Part shown: piece by piece, positions 9,248 to 18,172 of the stretch
Layout of the letters: each line of letters begins with the position of its first letter
Position numbering within the stretch: position 1 is the stretch's first letter
NCBI RefSeq assembly: GCF_003003275.1
Contig: NZ_PVTO01000005.1
Coordinates: 1-64,000 of the forward strand
Source: Alkalibacterium olivapovliticus
GTDB taxonomy: Bacteria > Bacillota > Bacilli > Lactobacillales > Carnobacteriaceae_A
Direction of reading: 5' to 3'
DNA length: 64,000 bases
The notes under the pieces: model-generated
What the model saw: only the letters and a program-made list of their open reading frames with translations
Told to the model about the DNA's origin: nothing
Database searches by the model: none
Program-made: the position numbers and the translations under genes

Positions 9248-9670
9248 ATGAAACTATGGAAAAAAAGTGAAGAAGGCTTTACGTTAGTTGAGCTTCTGGC
9301 AAGTATAGCCCTCTTGTCCGTTGTTATTTTACTGGTAGGATCGGTCCATATTTTCGGTCAGAGCCAGTTTATTAATCAGACAGAATCTGCCAGTCAGTCA
9401 AATGATTTGAGGTATAGTCTGTCTATGATTTCAAGGGATGTAAGAAGTGCTGAGGTCGTCACAGTAGAAGGTGCCACTTTGAGAGCGGATGACATAACCT
9501 ATACTTTCAGTAATTCTACTCTTACAAGAAATAGTGAAATTTTATCAAATCGAGTTGGAAGATTTGTCCCAGAAATGCTTCCAGATGGGGTACACATAAC
9601 AATTTCAAGCACAGATAACAGGCAAAACCAGTCAAAAGAGTATGAAACGACCATATACTTCAGGAGGTGA
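9248..9670 (+). CDS. Type IV minor prepilin (PilW/PilJ-like)
   Basis: Protein of 140 residues with prepilin leader MKLWKKSEEG followed by FTLVELLASIALLSVV, carrying Phe1 and Glu5 as PilD and pilus assembly require. Further on, SNDLRYSLSMISRDVRSAE matches the stretch common in PilW-type minor pilins. ATG 9248 is favoured because GAGG lies nine bases before it; an upstream ATG inside the previous gene has no ribosome site. It is the second pilin in a row of three. Confidence 0.85.
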   Translation: MKLWKKSEEGFTLVELLASIALLSVVILLVGSVHIFGQSQFINQTESASQSNDLRYSLSMISRDVRSAEVVTVEGATLRADDITYTFSNSTLTRNSEILSNRVGRFVPEMLPDGVHITISSTDNRQNQSKEYETTIYFRR

Positions 9671-9675
9671 TAAGC

Positions 9676-11199
9676 ATGAAGCATACACAGATTTATTTTT
9701 TCCAGAATGAAGAAGGCAGCGGATTGATACTGGCTTTAATGACTCTATTGGTATTGTCTGTTCTGGGCGCATCATTAGGTGCAATCACGATTGGCGGATT
9801 TAGACTCAGCAGTGTGAACCGGGATACGACTTCTGCTTATTACATCGCTGAAGCGGGTATTAATCAGACTTACGAAGAGATGAAATCGATTGTGTTAAGT
9901 GCCTATGATGATAGTTCTAATCAGGCCAGTTTTTTTCAGAAAATAGATTCGACTTCGAGTTCGATCAACGGTAAAACAATTGATGGATTCAGTAATCAGT
10001 TTGGTGATTCTCCAAAAGCTGTAGTCAGTATTAAGGTTGAACCTGGAGAAAACAGTAACACCAAAACGTATACTTTAATATCTGAAGGAAAAGTCGATAA
10101 TAAGAATAGGGTAGTCGAAAAAATGTTTGATGTGACTTGGGTAGAAAAAACTACACTAGGTGGGCTGCCTGCTTTGCCAGCCAATGCAAGTTTGATTGTT
10201 AACAGCGATATCAGCTTTACAAATGGGAATATAATTGGCGATATCTATTTGAAGTCCAACCAGCCAGGTTCTTTTACGATAAGTAATTCTGGTACAGTTA
10301 CTTCTAACAGTTCAAACATATTTGTTCCTATAGTAAATGATAGTATTTATAAATCAATTAGTGGAGATACTATCATTCAAGGTTTTAAAAATAGAACGAG
10401 AGTAGATTCAGTTACTAATGATTGGAGTGCATATAATAAAGCTATAGAAAATATTGCTGTTCCTCCCATTTCAAATTTTTCTCCAATTGAAAATAGAACA
10501 GTTAATAGAGATAGCAACAGACATGATGTCCAAAGGAATAATAGTGTTTTTGTAAATAATTATTTGGTGGCTGACTATACAATGGATTTAACTAAGGATA
10601 TATATATTGATACTGTAAATATTAGTTCGAACTATAAATTAAATCTTAAGACTAATAATAAGACCATAAATATAATCGTTAAAGATCTAAATATTTCTCA
10701 AGGATCAATCAATATAACGGATCAAGGGCAGATTAATTTTTACGTAACTAATAGTATCACCCTAGGAGGCGGAAGTACAATTAATAGTGGAGGTAAACTG
10801 AGTCAGATGAACATGTTCTATTTCGGGAATTCAAAGGTATCTTTATCCGGTTCTCAAGCTATTAATGGCTCTCTTTTCAATGACCGGGCGGAACTTGAAC
10901 TGACTGCATCGGGAAATATAACTGGGTCAATTTTTTCAAGAGCCTCCGCACCAATCACTATTAGTGGAGGGTCGTCTAACAATATCCTCTTATATGCTCC
11001 TAACGCGACTGTTAATGCACCTAATGGAAAAATTACTGGTGTCGTGCTCGCCAATAAGTTTAATATTAGTGGTGGCGCAACAATTGAATATAAGCCCTAT
11101 GAATTAAATGATTTTCCATTTTTGAATCATTCAGTAAAGGAAGATACTTCTTCGCCGGAGGATGTCATTAAAGCGAATCCGATCATAGAACGAAGATAA
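9676..11199 (+). CDS. Large PilX-like minor pilin with beta-helix type C-terminal domain
   Basis: Protein of 507 residues. The N-terminus (EEGSGLILALMTLLVLSVL, then AYYIAEAGINQTYEEM) matches PilX N-terminal regions; it lacks Glu5, as PilX proteins often do. Residues 170-480 are rich in Ser, Asn, Gly and Ile with repeated short strands such as SGSQAINGSLF, ASGNITGSIFSRA and ISGGATIEYK, suggesting a right-handed beta-helix displayed on the fibre. The central stretch (about 10300-10760) is visibly more AT-rich than its neighbours. ATG 9676 follows AGGAGGTGA. A role as tip adhesin is inference. Confidence 0.75.
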   Translation: MKHTQIYFFQNEEGSGLILALMTLLVLSVLGASLGAITIGGFRLSSVNRDTTSAYYIAEAGINQTYEEMKSIVLSAYDDSSNQASFFQKIDSTSSSINGKTIDGFSNQFGDSPKAVVSIKVEPGENSNTKTYTLISEGKVDNKNRVVEKMFDVTWVEKTTLGGLPALPANASLIVNSDISFTNGNIIGDIYLKSNQPGSFTISNSGTVTSNSSNIFVPIVNDSIYKSISGDTIIQGFKNRTRVDSVTNDWSAYNKAIENIAVPPISNFSPIENRTVNRDSNRHDVQRNNSVFVNNYLVADYTMDLTKDIYIDTVNISSNYKLNLKTNNKTINIIVKDLNISQGSINITDQGQINFYVTNSITLGGGSTINSGGKLSQMNMFYFGNSKVSLSGSQAINGSLFNDRAELELTASGNITGSIFSRASAPITISGGSSNNILLYAPNATVNAPNGKITGVVLANKFNISGGATIEYKPYELNDFPFLNHSVKEDTSSPEDVIKANPIIERR

Positions 11200-11215
11200 T
11201 AAGGAAGGTGTTCTC

Positions 11216-12841
11216 ATGGCCCAGACTAAACGAAAAAAAGTAGGCGATTTATTAAAAGAAGCGGGACTTATAACCGAAACGCAAATCGTTGAAACAATCG
11301 AGCAAAAGAAAAATAATCAGAAACTGGGAGATGCTCTAGTTGATCAAGGATACATAACAGAGAAACAATTACTTGATGTCTTGGAAATCCAATTAAAACT
11401 TGAAAGTGTGTCTCTCTATCAATATCCCATTGATAAGAGTCTGATTGATATTATTAAGAAAGATTTTGCACGATCCAACCTACTGCTCCCAATATCTAGA
11501 GAAAATACCCGTTTGATTGTAGCAATGAATGACCCCTTGGATTTCTATGCCATAGAAGATCTGGAACTGTCCACTGGTTATACTGTGCAACCTGTTATTG
11601 CGGCTAAGGATGATATCCTTCAGACTATTAATCGACTTTATGACAGTAACGATGTGGCTATTGAAGACATTGAAGGTGAAGATGCGCCTGCGGTTCGTAT
11701 ATTTGACCAGTTACTCGAAACGGGTGTAGCGATGCATGCGTCAGATATTCATTTAGATCAAAAAGAGAGTGCTGTCAGTGTCCGTTATAGAGTTGATGGT
11801 GTTTTAAGAACAGATAGAACATTACCTAAAACGCTGATGAACTCACTAGTTGCGCGTATTAAAATTATGGCAGGGCTTAATATTACTGAAACTCGTCTAC
11901 CTCAAGATGGCCGTATCAGTACGGATGTTATGGAGAAAAGAGTAAACCTGCGAGTTTCAACTTTGCCGACCGTTTTTGGCGAGAAAGTCGTTATTCGTAT
12001 TCTGGATATGTCCAATGTGTTTAAAAAAATTGAGGATATAGGACTCCAGGACGATACTTTGAGAGCCTACGAGAAACTTATCAAGCAGCCAGCAGGCCTG
12101 ATTTTGCTGACGGGACCGACCGGCTCAGGAAAATCATCCACGCTATATGGCTCCATAAACGAATTAAACAGTCCGGAAAGCAATATTGTAACTGTAGAGG
12201 ACCCAGTTGAATATCAGCTGGAAGGTATTAATCAGGTCCAAGTTAATGCACCAATCGGCCTGACATTTGCTGCTGGCCTTCGTTCAATATTAAGACAAGA
12301 CCCCAATATTATAATGGTCGGAGAAATAAGAGACAGAGAAACGGCTGACATCAGTATTCGTGCATCTTTAACAGGTCACTTAGTATTTAGTACCCTTCAC
12401 ACTAATAGTGCAATTGAGGCCATTCCTCGTCTGTTTGACATGGGAATAGAACCTTATCTGGTCGTTTCTTCACTGAGTGGTGTAATGGCTCAACGTCTAG
12501 TTAAAACGGTTTGTAAAGACTGTTCATATACAAGAAAAGCAAGTCCTATCGAAAAAGATGTTTTCGAAAGACGAAGTCAGACAATTGACGAAGTGACGAT
12601 TGGTCGAGGGTGTGACCGCTGTCGTCATACTGGTTACCGCGGACGTATGGCTATTCATGAACTCATCGTTGTTGATGACGAGATGAAGCAGCAGATGATG
12701 AACCAGGCAACAATGCAGGAGATCAAAACGTACGTCAAGAAAAGAGGCGTTCGCTTCCTGATAGATGATGGATTAGAAAAGGTTAAGCAAGGAAAAACTA
12801 CTTTAGATGAAGTATTAAGAGTCGCTTCAGCTGACGAATAA
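11216..12841 (+). CDS. pilB: Type IV pilus extension ATPase PilB with MshEN domain
   Basis: Protein of 541 residues that powers pilin polymerisation from the cytoplasmic side. The N-terminus carries two MshEN motifs, at residues 8-30 (KVGDLLKEAGLI ... IEQ) and 36-59 (KLGDALVDQGYI ... EIQ), the pattern known to bind c-di-GMP in MshE-type ATPases. The ATPase core has Walker A GPTGSGKSST (about 300-309), an Asp/His region and Walker B IIMVGEIRD. Two CxxC pairs (about 433/436 and 466/469) form the zinc site typical of GspE/PilB. It sits 16 bases after the pilin genes and 13 bases before pilT. Confidence 0.95.
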   Translation: MAQTKRKKVGDLLKEAGLITETQIVETIEQKKNNQKLGDALVDQGYITEKQLLDVLEIQLKLESVSLYQYPIDKSLIDIIKKDFARSNLLLPISRENTRLIVAMNDPLDFYAIEDLELSTGYTVQPVIAAKDDILQTINRLYDSNDVAIEDIEGEDAPAVRIFDQLLETGVAMHASDIHLDQKESAVSVRYRVDGVLRTDRTLPKTLMNSLVARIKIMAGLNITETRLPQDGRISTDVMEKRVNLRVSTLPTVFGEKVVIRILDMSNVFKKIEDIGLQDDTLRAYEKLIKQPAGLILLTGPTGSGKSSTLYGSINELNSPESNIVTVEDPVEYQLEGINQVQVNAPIGLTFAAGLRSILRQDPNIIMVGEIRDRETADISIRASLTGHLVFSTLHTNSAIEAIPRLFDMGIEPYLVVSSLSGVMAQRLVKTVCKDCSYTRKASPIEKDVFERRSQTIDEVTIGRGCDRCRHTGYRGRMAIHELIVVDDEMKQQMMNQATMQEIKTYVKKRGVRFLIDDGLEKVKQGKTTLDEVLRVASADE

Positions 12842-12854
12842 AAGGATTGACATA

Positions 12855-13886
12855 ATGGAAAAATTAAATGCGTTACTGACAAAAGCAAATGCACTGGAAG
12901 CATCAGATGTTCACATGGTTGCAGGATCCGCTCCTATATTTAGAATCAACGGTAAACTGACACCTGAAAAAGAAGGTAGACTTATGCCGGATGATACAAT
13001 CGAAATGGCCCGGGCAATACTGACCGATAAATTGTGGGACGAGCTTCAAGAAAAAAGAGAAGTGGATTTATCTTATGGAATACCGGGTGTGTCCAGATTC
13101 AGAGTTAACATCTTTCATCAGCGTAGTGCTGTTTCCCTGGCTTTTCGTGTGATACCCAGAGATATCCCATCGATCGACAGTCTGGGCATTCCAAAAAAAT
13201 TAAAAGAGCTGGTCAAAAAAACCCACGGTCTTATCTTAGTAACGGGGCCTACCGGAAGTGGAAAAAGTACATCACTGGCTTCAATGATCGACTATATGAA
13301 TAAAGAAATGAATCGCCATATCATTACACTTGAAGATCCTATTGAATATCTGCACTCCCATAATCAGTCTATTATTGAGCAGAGAGAAATAGGCTTTGAC
13401 ACATTATCATTTAAAGACGGTCTACGTGCAAGTCTGCGTCAGGATCCTGACGTGATTTTGGTGGGGGAGTTAAGGGACTTGGATACAATCCAGACAGCCA
13501 TTACCGCAGCTGAAACGGGTCATCTGGTATTGGGTACGTTACACACACAGGATACGACCGGAACAATCGACCGTATTATAGATGTGTTCCCAGTTCATCA
13601 GAAAAATCAGGTACGGACAATGCTGGCCAATGTTCTCCTGGGAGTGTTATCTCAGAGATTATTCCCTACTTTGAACCTGCCTGGCCGTGTGGCCGCAACT
13701 GAGCTGCTGATCAACAATGCGGCAATTAAAAACCTGATTCGAAATGAAAAAATGCACCAGATTCCAAATGTTCTGCAGACTTCCAAAGATCAGGGAATGC
13801 ATACAATGGAAATGAGTATGAAGCAGCTGATTGCTGAGAAACAGATCAGCGAAATGGAATTACTCCCTTATATCAGTGGGAAGTAA
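12855..13886 (+). CDS. pilT: Type IV pilus retraction ATPase PilT
   Basis: Protein of 343 residues, the usual PilT length. It shows the N-terminal ASDVHMVAGSAPIFRINGKL region, Walker A GPTGSGKST (about 131-139), Walker B VILVGELRDLDT, the HLVLGTLHTQ His box, and AIKNLIRNEK near the C-terminus, which corresponds to the AIRNLIRE motif needed for retraction. Its presence argues for a retractile fibre rather than only a competence pseudopilus or secretion system. It lies between pilB and pilC in one operon. Confidence 0.95.
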   Translation: MEKLNALLTKANALEASDVHMVAGSAPIFRINGKLTPEKEGRLMPDDTIEMARAILTDKLWDELQEKREVDLSYGIPGVSRFRVNIFHQRSAVSLAFRVIPRDIPSIDSLGIPKKLKELVKKTHGLILVTGPTGSGKSTSLASMIDYMNKEMNRHIITLEDPIEYLHSHNQSIIEQREIGFDTLSFKDGLRASLRQDPDVILVGELRDLDTIQTAITAAETGHLVLGTLHTQDTTGTIDRIIDVFPVHQKNQVRTMLANVLLGVLSQRLFPTLNLPGRVAATELLINNAAIKNLIRNEKMHQIPNVLQTSKDQGMHTMEMSMKQLIAEKQISEMELLPYISGK

Positions 13887-13903
13887 TCAAGAGGGGGTAA
13901 AAT

Positions 13904-15106
13904 ATGGCTACGTATGCGTATAAGGCTAAGACATCTGAAGGAAAAGTTCTAAAGGGCAGACTTGAAAGCACCAACAAGAAAGCTGCAGTCATAGAGCTGG
14001 CTCAAATGAACCTGATCGTTTTTGAAGTTGAGCCCTTGAACTCATTTTTGTATAGAGATATTTACATCGGAAAACCGCTCAAGCAGAAAGAGTTTGTCCT
14101 GTTCTTAAGACAGTTTTCTACGTTATTGGAGGCTGGTATTCTGCTGATCGATTCGATCGATCTTCTGGCTGAACAGACAGACAGTAAAGCTTTAAAAGAA
14201 GCTCTAGGGACTATTTCAGTCGAAGTTAAAGAAGGCATAGCCTTATCTGACTCGATGAAAAAGTATCCGAAGCTGTTCCCTGAATTACTGGTTCAGATGA
14301 TCCACTCAGGTGAAATCAGTGGTCAGCTGGAAGATGTCATGAACCGGATGGCGACTTACTTTGAAAAGCAGTATCGGATCAAACAGAAGGTATCGACTGC
14401 ACTGACTTATCCAATCGTCGTTGCCTCCTTCGCAATTATCATTACTGTATTTTTGCTGGTCTTTATCGTTCCGATTTTCGGAGACTTGTTTTCCTCGTTT
14501 GGTGGAGAATTACCGCTTATCACGCAAATGGTATTAGGATTCAGTGGCTTTATTCAACAGTTCTGGTGGCTATTTATCGGACTACTGCTGAGTCTGGCAG
14601 TTGCCTTTGTTCAGATTAAAAAAAGAGAGACGGGTGCTTATTTACTAGACAAAATGGTACTTAAACTTCCTATTGTCGGATCGTTTGTTCAGAAAGCAGT
14701 ACTGGCACGTATGACACAAACGCTTAGTTCCTTGCTGAACAGTTCGGTCCCGATTCTCCAGGCAGTGGAAGTAACGAGTAGTGTCGTGGGAAATCGTGTA
14801 GTCAGAGACGTGTTACTTGAATCTAAAACGTCTTTAGAAAGAGGTGAGTCTCTAGCAAAACCTATGGAAGGGCACTGGGTGTTTCCATCACTGATTATTC
14901 AGATGATTCGTGTAGGAGAGTCAAGCGGATCTTTGGATGAAATGTTAAGTAAAGTGGCTGGTGTATATGACCAAGAAGTGGAAGAAGCATCCGATAAACT
15001 GCAGTCGCTGATCGAACCTGTCCTGATTATATTTCTAGCAGTAATAGTGGGGCTTATAGTGCTGTCGATAGTGGTTCCTATGTTCAGTTTATTTGACACA
15101 TTTTAA
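13904..15106 (+). CDS. pilC: Type IV pilus platform protein PilC
   Basis: Integral membrane protein of 400 residues with two GspF repeats. The first (about residues 60-190) has FVLFLRQFSTLLEAGILL; the second (260-395) has ARMTQTLSSLLNSSVPILQA. Membrane segments lie around 165-190, 215-235 and 370-395. It anchors the PilB and PilT ATPases to the pilus base. AGAGGGGG precedes the ATG. It ends the first block of the pilus operon, since a separate promoter precedes the major pilin. Confidence 0.92.
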   Translation: MATYAYKAKTSEGKVLKGRLESTNKKAAVIELAQMNLIVFEVEPLNSFLYRDIYIGKPLKQKEFVLFLRQFSTLLEAGILLIDSIDLLAEQTDSKALKEALGTISVEVKEGIALSDSMKKYPKLFPELLVQMIHSGEISGQLEDVMNRMATYFEKQYRIKQKVSTALTYPIVVASFAIIITVFLLVFIVPIFGDLFSSFGGELPLITQMVLGFSGFIQQFWWLFIGLLLSLAVAFVQIKKRETGAYLLDKMVLKLPIVGSFVQKAVLARMTQTLSSLLNSSVPILQAVEVTSSVVGNRVVRDVLLESKTSLERGESLAKPMEGHWVFPSLIIQMIRVGESSGSLDEMLSKVAGVYDQEVEEASDKLQSLIEPVLIIFLAVIVGLIVLSIVVPMFSLFDTF

Positions 15107-15351
15107 TTAATATTCATGAATTATTAACGAGAACGATTGTAATTTCACAAACAGTAAGTTATAATCAATCATAGTAAATTGTCGTAAAGCTTATCAAATA
15201 AGGCTTTATAACAGTCTGCTGACAATCCCAAACACGTATTGTGCACTAATTTAGTTTGAATTAGGATTAGATGAACTACATATTTCAAGACCTGCTCATC
15301 CTATTTTACTATTTTTATGCATAAGAACGAAAATTTATAGGAGGAATAATA
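15107..15351 (+). promoter_or_regulatory. Major pilin promoter and long structured leader
   Basis: A very good sigma-A promoter, TTGTAA (15137-15142), 17 bases, TATAAT (15160-15165), gives a leader of about 180 bases before the pilin. The leader can fold: TTGTC and GACAA enclose an inner AAAGC...GGCTTT hairpin. CTAATT...AATTAG and TAGGAT...ATCCTA form further stems. I do not recognise a known riboswitch; the c-di-GMP class I landmarks are absent. AGGAGG lies seven to eight bases before the ATG. Confidence 0.65.
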
Positions 15352-15708
15352 ATGAGAAACAAAATCAAGCAATTAATGAATAAAGAAGAAGGATTCACAC
15401 TAGTTGAGCTATTGGCGGTAATCGTTATTTTAGGAATAATTGTTGCTATCGCAATCCCTGCTATAGGTAACATTATTGACAGAGCTCAAGGTGGAGCAAA
15501 TGAAGCAGAAGATGCACTAGTAATCGATGCTGCTAGATTGTATTTTACCACTACTGATGAAGCGCATGGTGGAAGTGTAACCGTGGGGACTTTAAAATCT
15601 GGTGGATATATAGAGGTACGAGACAGTGAAAACTTATCTGATACTATTACTGTAACTAGAAGTGGTGGCGATGGTGATGCTTATACCTACGACATCACTG
15701 AAAGGTGA
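15352..15708 (+). CDS. pilA: Major type IV pilin
   Basis: Short pilin of 118 residues: a 14-residue leader ending KEEG, then FTLVELLAVIVILGIIVAI with Phe1 and Glu5, then a helix continuing into a compact domain (VTVGTLKSGGYIEV resembles the C-terminal region of small Gram-positive pilins). No cysteines are visible. Its own strong promoter, its own terminator and a strong ribosome site set it apart from the minor pilins and fit a subunit needed in large amounts. Assignment as the major pilin is from these features and context. Confidence 0.85.
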   Translation: MRNKIKQLMNKEEGFTLVELLAVIVILGIIVAIAIPAIGNIIDRAQGGANEAEDALVIDAARLYFTTTDEAHGGSVTVGTLKSGGYIEVRDSENLSDTITVTRSGGDGDAYTYDITER

Positions 15709-15726
15709 CAAAATAGTTAATCATTC

Positions 15727-15756
15727 GAAAGACCCTACCCAAGGGTCTTTCTTACT
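15727..15756 (+). terminator. Terminator after the major pilin
   Basis: GAAAGACCC (15727-15735) pairs with GGGTCTTTC (15743-15751). The T-run is short, so partial read-through into pilD is likely. Confidence 0.7.
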
Positions 15757-15771
15757 ACATAGGAGTACAAA

Positions 15772-16524
15772 ATGGAACTATTACTGAGCTTTATCTTTTT
15801 CACGTATGGACTGATATTCGGTTCTTTTTTCAATGTGGTGGGTTTACGCGTCCCCAATAAGACATTGTTTAAAGAAAACCGGTCTTACTGCGACACATGT
15901 GAGCGAACGCTGACATGGACAGAACTGATTCCCGTTTTTTCTTATCTGGTGCAAAGAGGGAAGTGTAAGAAATGTCACCAACCGATTTCCATTTTATATC
16001 CCTTAATGGAGTTGGGGACAGGCATTCTTTTTGTACTAAGCTACTGGCAATACGGCTGGAGCCATCAACTGGTTTTAGGTCTTTTGCTTGTCAGCCTGAT
16101 TATTCCGATCACAGTATCTGATCTGGCCTACAAAAAAATTCCTAACCGCCTGCTGTTGTTTTTCACGCCATTATTTTTAGTTTATCGCTTCTTTTTTCCT
16201 CTAGATCCATTCTGGCTGACCTTAATGGGATCCTTATTAGCTTTTGTTCTTATATTTCTGGTGATACTGGTTTCTAGAGGAGGAATGGGGATAGGCGATT
16301 TAAAATACTTCACTTTGTTTGGGTTCATATTTGGACCAATTCAGTTTCTGCTGTTGTTCTTTTTATCCACTTTGTATGGAACACTGGGTGGACTGATTAC
16401 TATGCGGGTCAAGAAAGTTGGTAAACGAACAAAAATCGCGTTCGGTCCGTATATTGGACTGGCTGCTCTGACTGTCTTTTTTACTGGTGAACAAATCATC
16501 AGCTGGTACTTGTCGTTATTTTAA
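15772..16524 (+). CDS. pilD: Prepilin peptidase and N-methyltransferase PilD
   Basis: Membrane aspartyl protease of 250 residues with about seven hydrophobic segments. It has the N-terminal region FGSFFNVVGLRVP, two CxxC pairs (CDTC near 42 and CKKC near 65) of the methylation/zinc domain, and the two catalytic Asp in SDLAYKKIPN and GIGDLKYF (GxGD). It cleaves leaders of the pilins in this operon and methylates the new N-terminal residue. RBS AGGAG lies before the ATG. Confidence 0.93.
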   Translation: MELLLSFIFFTYGLIFGSFFNVVGLRVPNKTLFKENRSYCDTCERTLTWTELIPVFSYLVQRGKCKKCHQPISILYPLMELGTGILFVLSYWQYGWSHQLVLGLLLVSLIIPITVSDLAYKKIPNRLLLFFTPLFLVYRFFFPLDPFWLTLMGSLLAFVLIFLVILVSRGGMGIGDLKYFTLFGFIFGPIQFLLLFFLSTLYGTLGGLITMRVKKVGKRTKIAFGPYIGLAALTVFFTGEQIISWYLSLF

Positions 16525-16563
16525 ACACCCACTTACTCATTGATTCTTTTTGGAGGAATTCAA

Positions 16564-17637
16564 ATGTTATTTAAAAGTAAACCGATTTTACTGATTCAAT
16601 TTCTGGAACGTAGTATCCGATACATTGTTATGGATGCTTCTAAGAAACTAATCGTAGAGAAAGATGAACTGGTGTTCGATACCGCTATTATTCAGGAAGG
16701 TAAAGTGACCAATGTGTCTTTACTTCAGGCCAGACTGGATTCGCTTATTAAAGAAAAGAAATGGAAAAATGCGAAAGTCTCGATCATTTTACCTGATGAT
16801 TTTGTAACGATCCGAGAAGAAAAAATCCCAGTACAATTGTCCTATAACGAGATCAAAGATTATTTGCATTTACATATCAACCAGTCTATACGATTGCCTT
16901 TCGATGATCCGCGTATCGATTTCGAGGTCATCAGCAAGGATGAAACAACCCAGACAGTGTTTATTGCTGCCTACCCAGGGGATCAGGTTCGAAACTATCT
17001 GAGTTTATTGGAGAATGTATCGCTTAAGCCTGAAGTGGCTGATATTTCTGCACTGTGTATGTACCGTGTGCTGTCCAGTCAAAGTAAAGTTACCTTTTCC
17101 GAAGACGCTCATATTATGATGCTTCAGTGGAACCCAATCGATACATCTATTATGGTTTTTCATAAAGGCATTCCTCAATTTAATAGACACACCCGTTCGA
17201 CTCGTCTGACAGATGCCTGGAACCTGACTAAAGAAGGGAAATGGGAGTGGAAGATTGCCGAAAGTGACTTGGCAGACTTTTTGGAAGAACAATTAAATGG
17301 TCTGGAACGCTTTATGGAGTTTTATCGGTACTCTGTTATGGATGGCGAAGGCAGTATTACAAATATCGTCTTGTCCGGCTATTTCCCGGATCTGGACCGA
17401 TTAAAAGACCTGCTGAATGACCGGTTTTCAGTGACAATTCATTCCCTGGATTTGCCAGCAGGGCTGACTCAGGCGGATGCTGCTTTATATGGCTTGTCTT
17501 TGAAAGAAAATAAAAAAAAGGCAACGCTGTTCAAACAGGAGAACAAGTCAGATAAAGTAACTAAAAATTTCTTAAAAAAAGAGTCAATGAGGAATGAGAC
17601 AGAAGATTTAAGTGAGGGAGAAGTTGCAAATGATTGA
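16564..17637 (+). CDS. pilM: Type IV pilus assembly protein PilM-like
   Basis: Cytoplasmic actin-like protein of 357 residues. The pattern ILLIQFLERSIRYIVMD (phosphate-1-like strand), IILPDDFVTIREEKIP and ITNIVLSGYFPDLDRL fits the divergent PilM family of Gram-positive bacteria. The C-terminal 40 residues are Lys/Glu rich. ATG 16564 follows GGAGG; an upstream in-frame ATG would overlap the ribosome site. The last eight bases overlap pilN. PilM binds the PilN N-terminus and links the ATPase to the membrane subcomplex. Confidence 0.8.
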   Translation: MLFKSKPILLIQFLERSIRYIVMDASKKLIVEKDELVFDTAIIQEGKVTNVSLLQARLDSLIKEKKWKNAKVSIILPDDFVTIREEKIPVQLSYNEIKDYLHLHINQSIRLPFDDPRIDFEVISKDETTQTVFIAAYPGDQVRNYLSLLENVSLKPEVADISALCMYRVLSSQSKVTFSEDAHIMMLQWNPIDTSIMVFHKGIPQFNRHTRSTRLTDAWNLTKEGKWEWKIAESDLADFLEEQLNGLERFMEFYRYSVMDGEGSITNIVLSGYFPDLDRLKDLLNDRFSVTIHSLDLPAGLTQADAALYGLSLKENKKKATLFKQENKSDKVTKNFLKKESMRNETEDLSEGEVAND

Positions 17638-18172
17638 GTTAAATTTCTTCGAGCGAAAAGAACGGAATGTCCTGCCTCATTTCATGGTTCTCTTTTTCTT
17701 TGTCGGTGTAATCGTCATTAGTATATATTTTGTAATCATGCATGGTGTTCATACTCGTCAAGATGCTTCCAACCTTCAGATTTTAGAACAGCGATCAGAA
17801 CAAGTTGCTTTGTCCAGAGAAATGGAACAGATCGAGCAAATGACTGTTCAAAACAATCAGGCAATAGTTGCCTTGGAAAACGAACACTATCCGATTGTAT
17901 TCTTAACAGAAGATATTGCAGGCATTATCTCAGATGACGAAGAAGTCGTTGTTTCTTTTCAATTGACTGTAACGAATGAAGTGTTACTTCAAGTCGACCA
18001 TAATGGAATAGACGATAGCAGTGAACTCATAGCTGATCTGGAACAGATTCCGTATATCAGTCGAGTCAATTTGATTCGTCTTGAACAGCAGACTCAGGAA
18101 GAAGAGACGGTTCTGATCGATCTGACGCTTGAACTAAATGAAGCTTTATTGAGAGAGGTGGCGGCAGAATGA
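17630..18172 (+). CDS. pilN: Type IV pilus alignment protein PilN-like
   Basis: Bitopic protein of 180 residues. The start MIELNFFERKERN resembles the PilN motif (INLLP-type) that binds PilM. A membrane segment covers about 20-42, a coiled coil about 50-90, then a ferredoxin-like periplasmic-type domain. ATG 17630 has GAGGGAG upstream; the gene overlaps pilM at its start and pilO at its end (ATGA type), indicating coupled translation of M, N and O. Confidence 0.78.
   Translation: MIELNFFERKERNVLPHFMVLFFFVGVIVISIYFVIMHGVHTRQDASNLQILEQRSEQVALSREMEQIEQMTVQNNQAIVALENEHYPIVFLTEDIAGIISDDEEVVVSFQLTVTNEVLLQVDHNGIDDSSELIADLEQIPYISRVNLIRLEQQTQEEETVLIDLTLELNEALLREVAAE

Noticed and set aside
15166-15351. 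Known c-di-GMP riboswitch before the major pilin
   Set aside because: The conserved class I core words and tetraloop arrangement are not seen; only generic stems are present.
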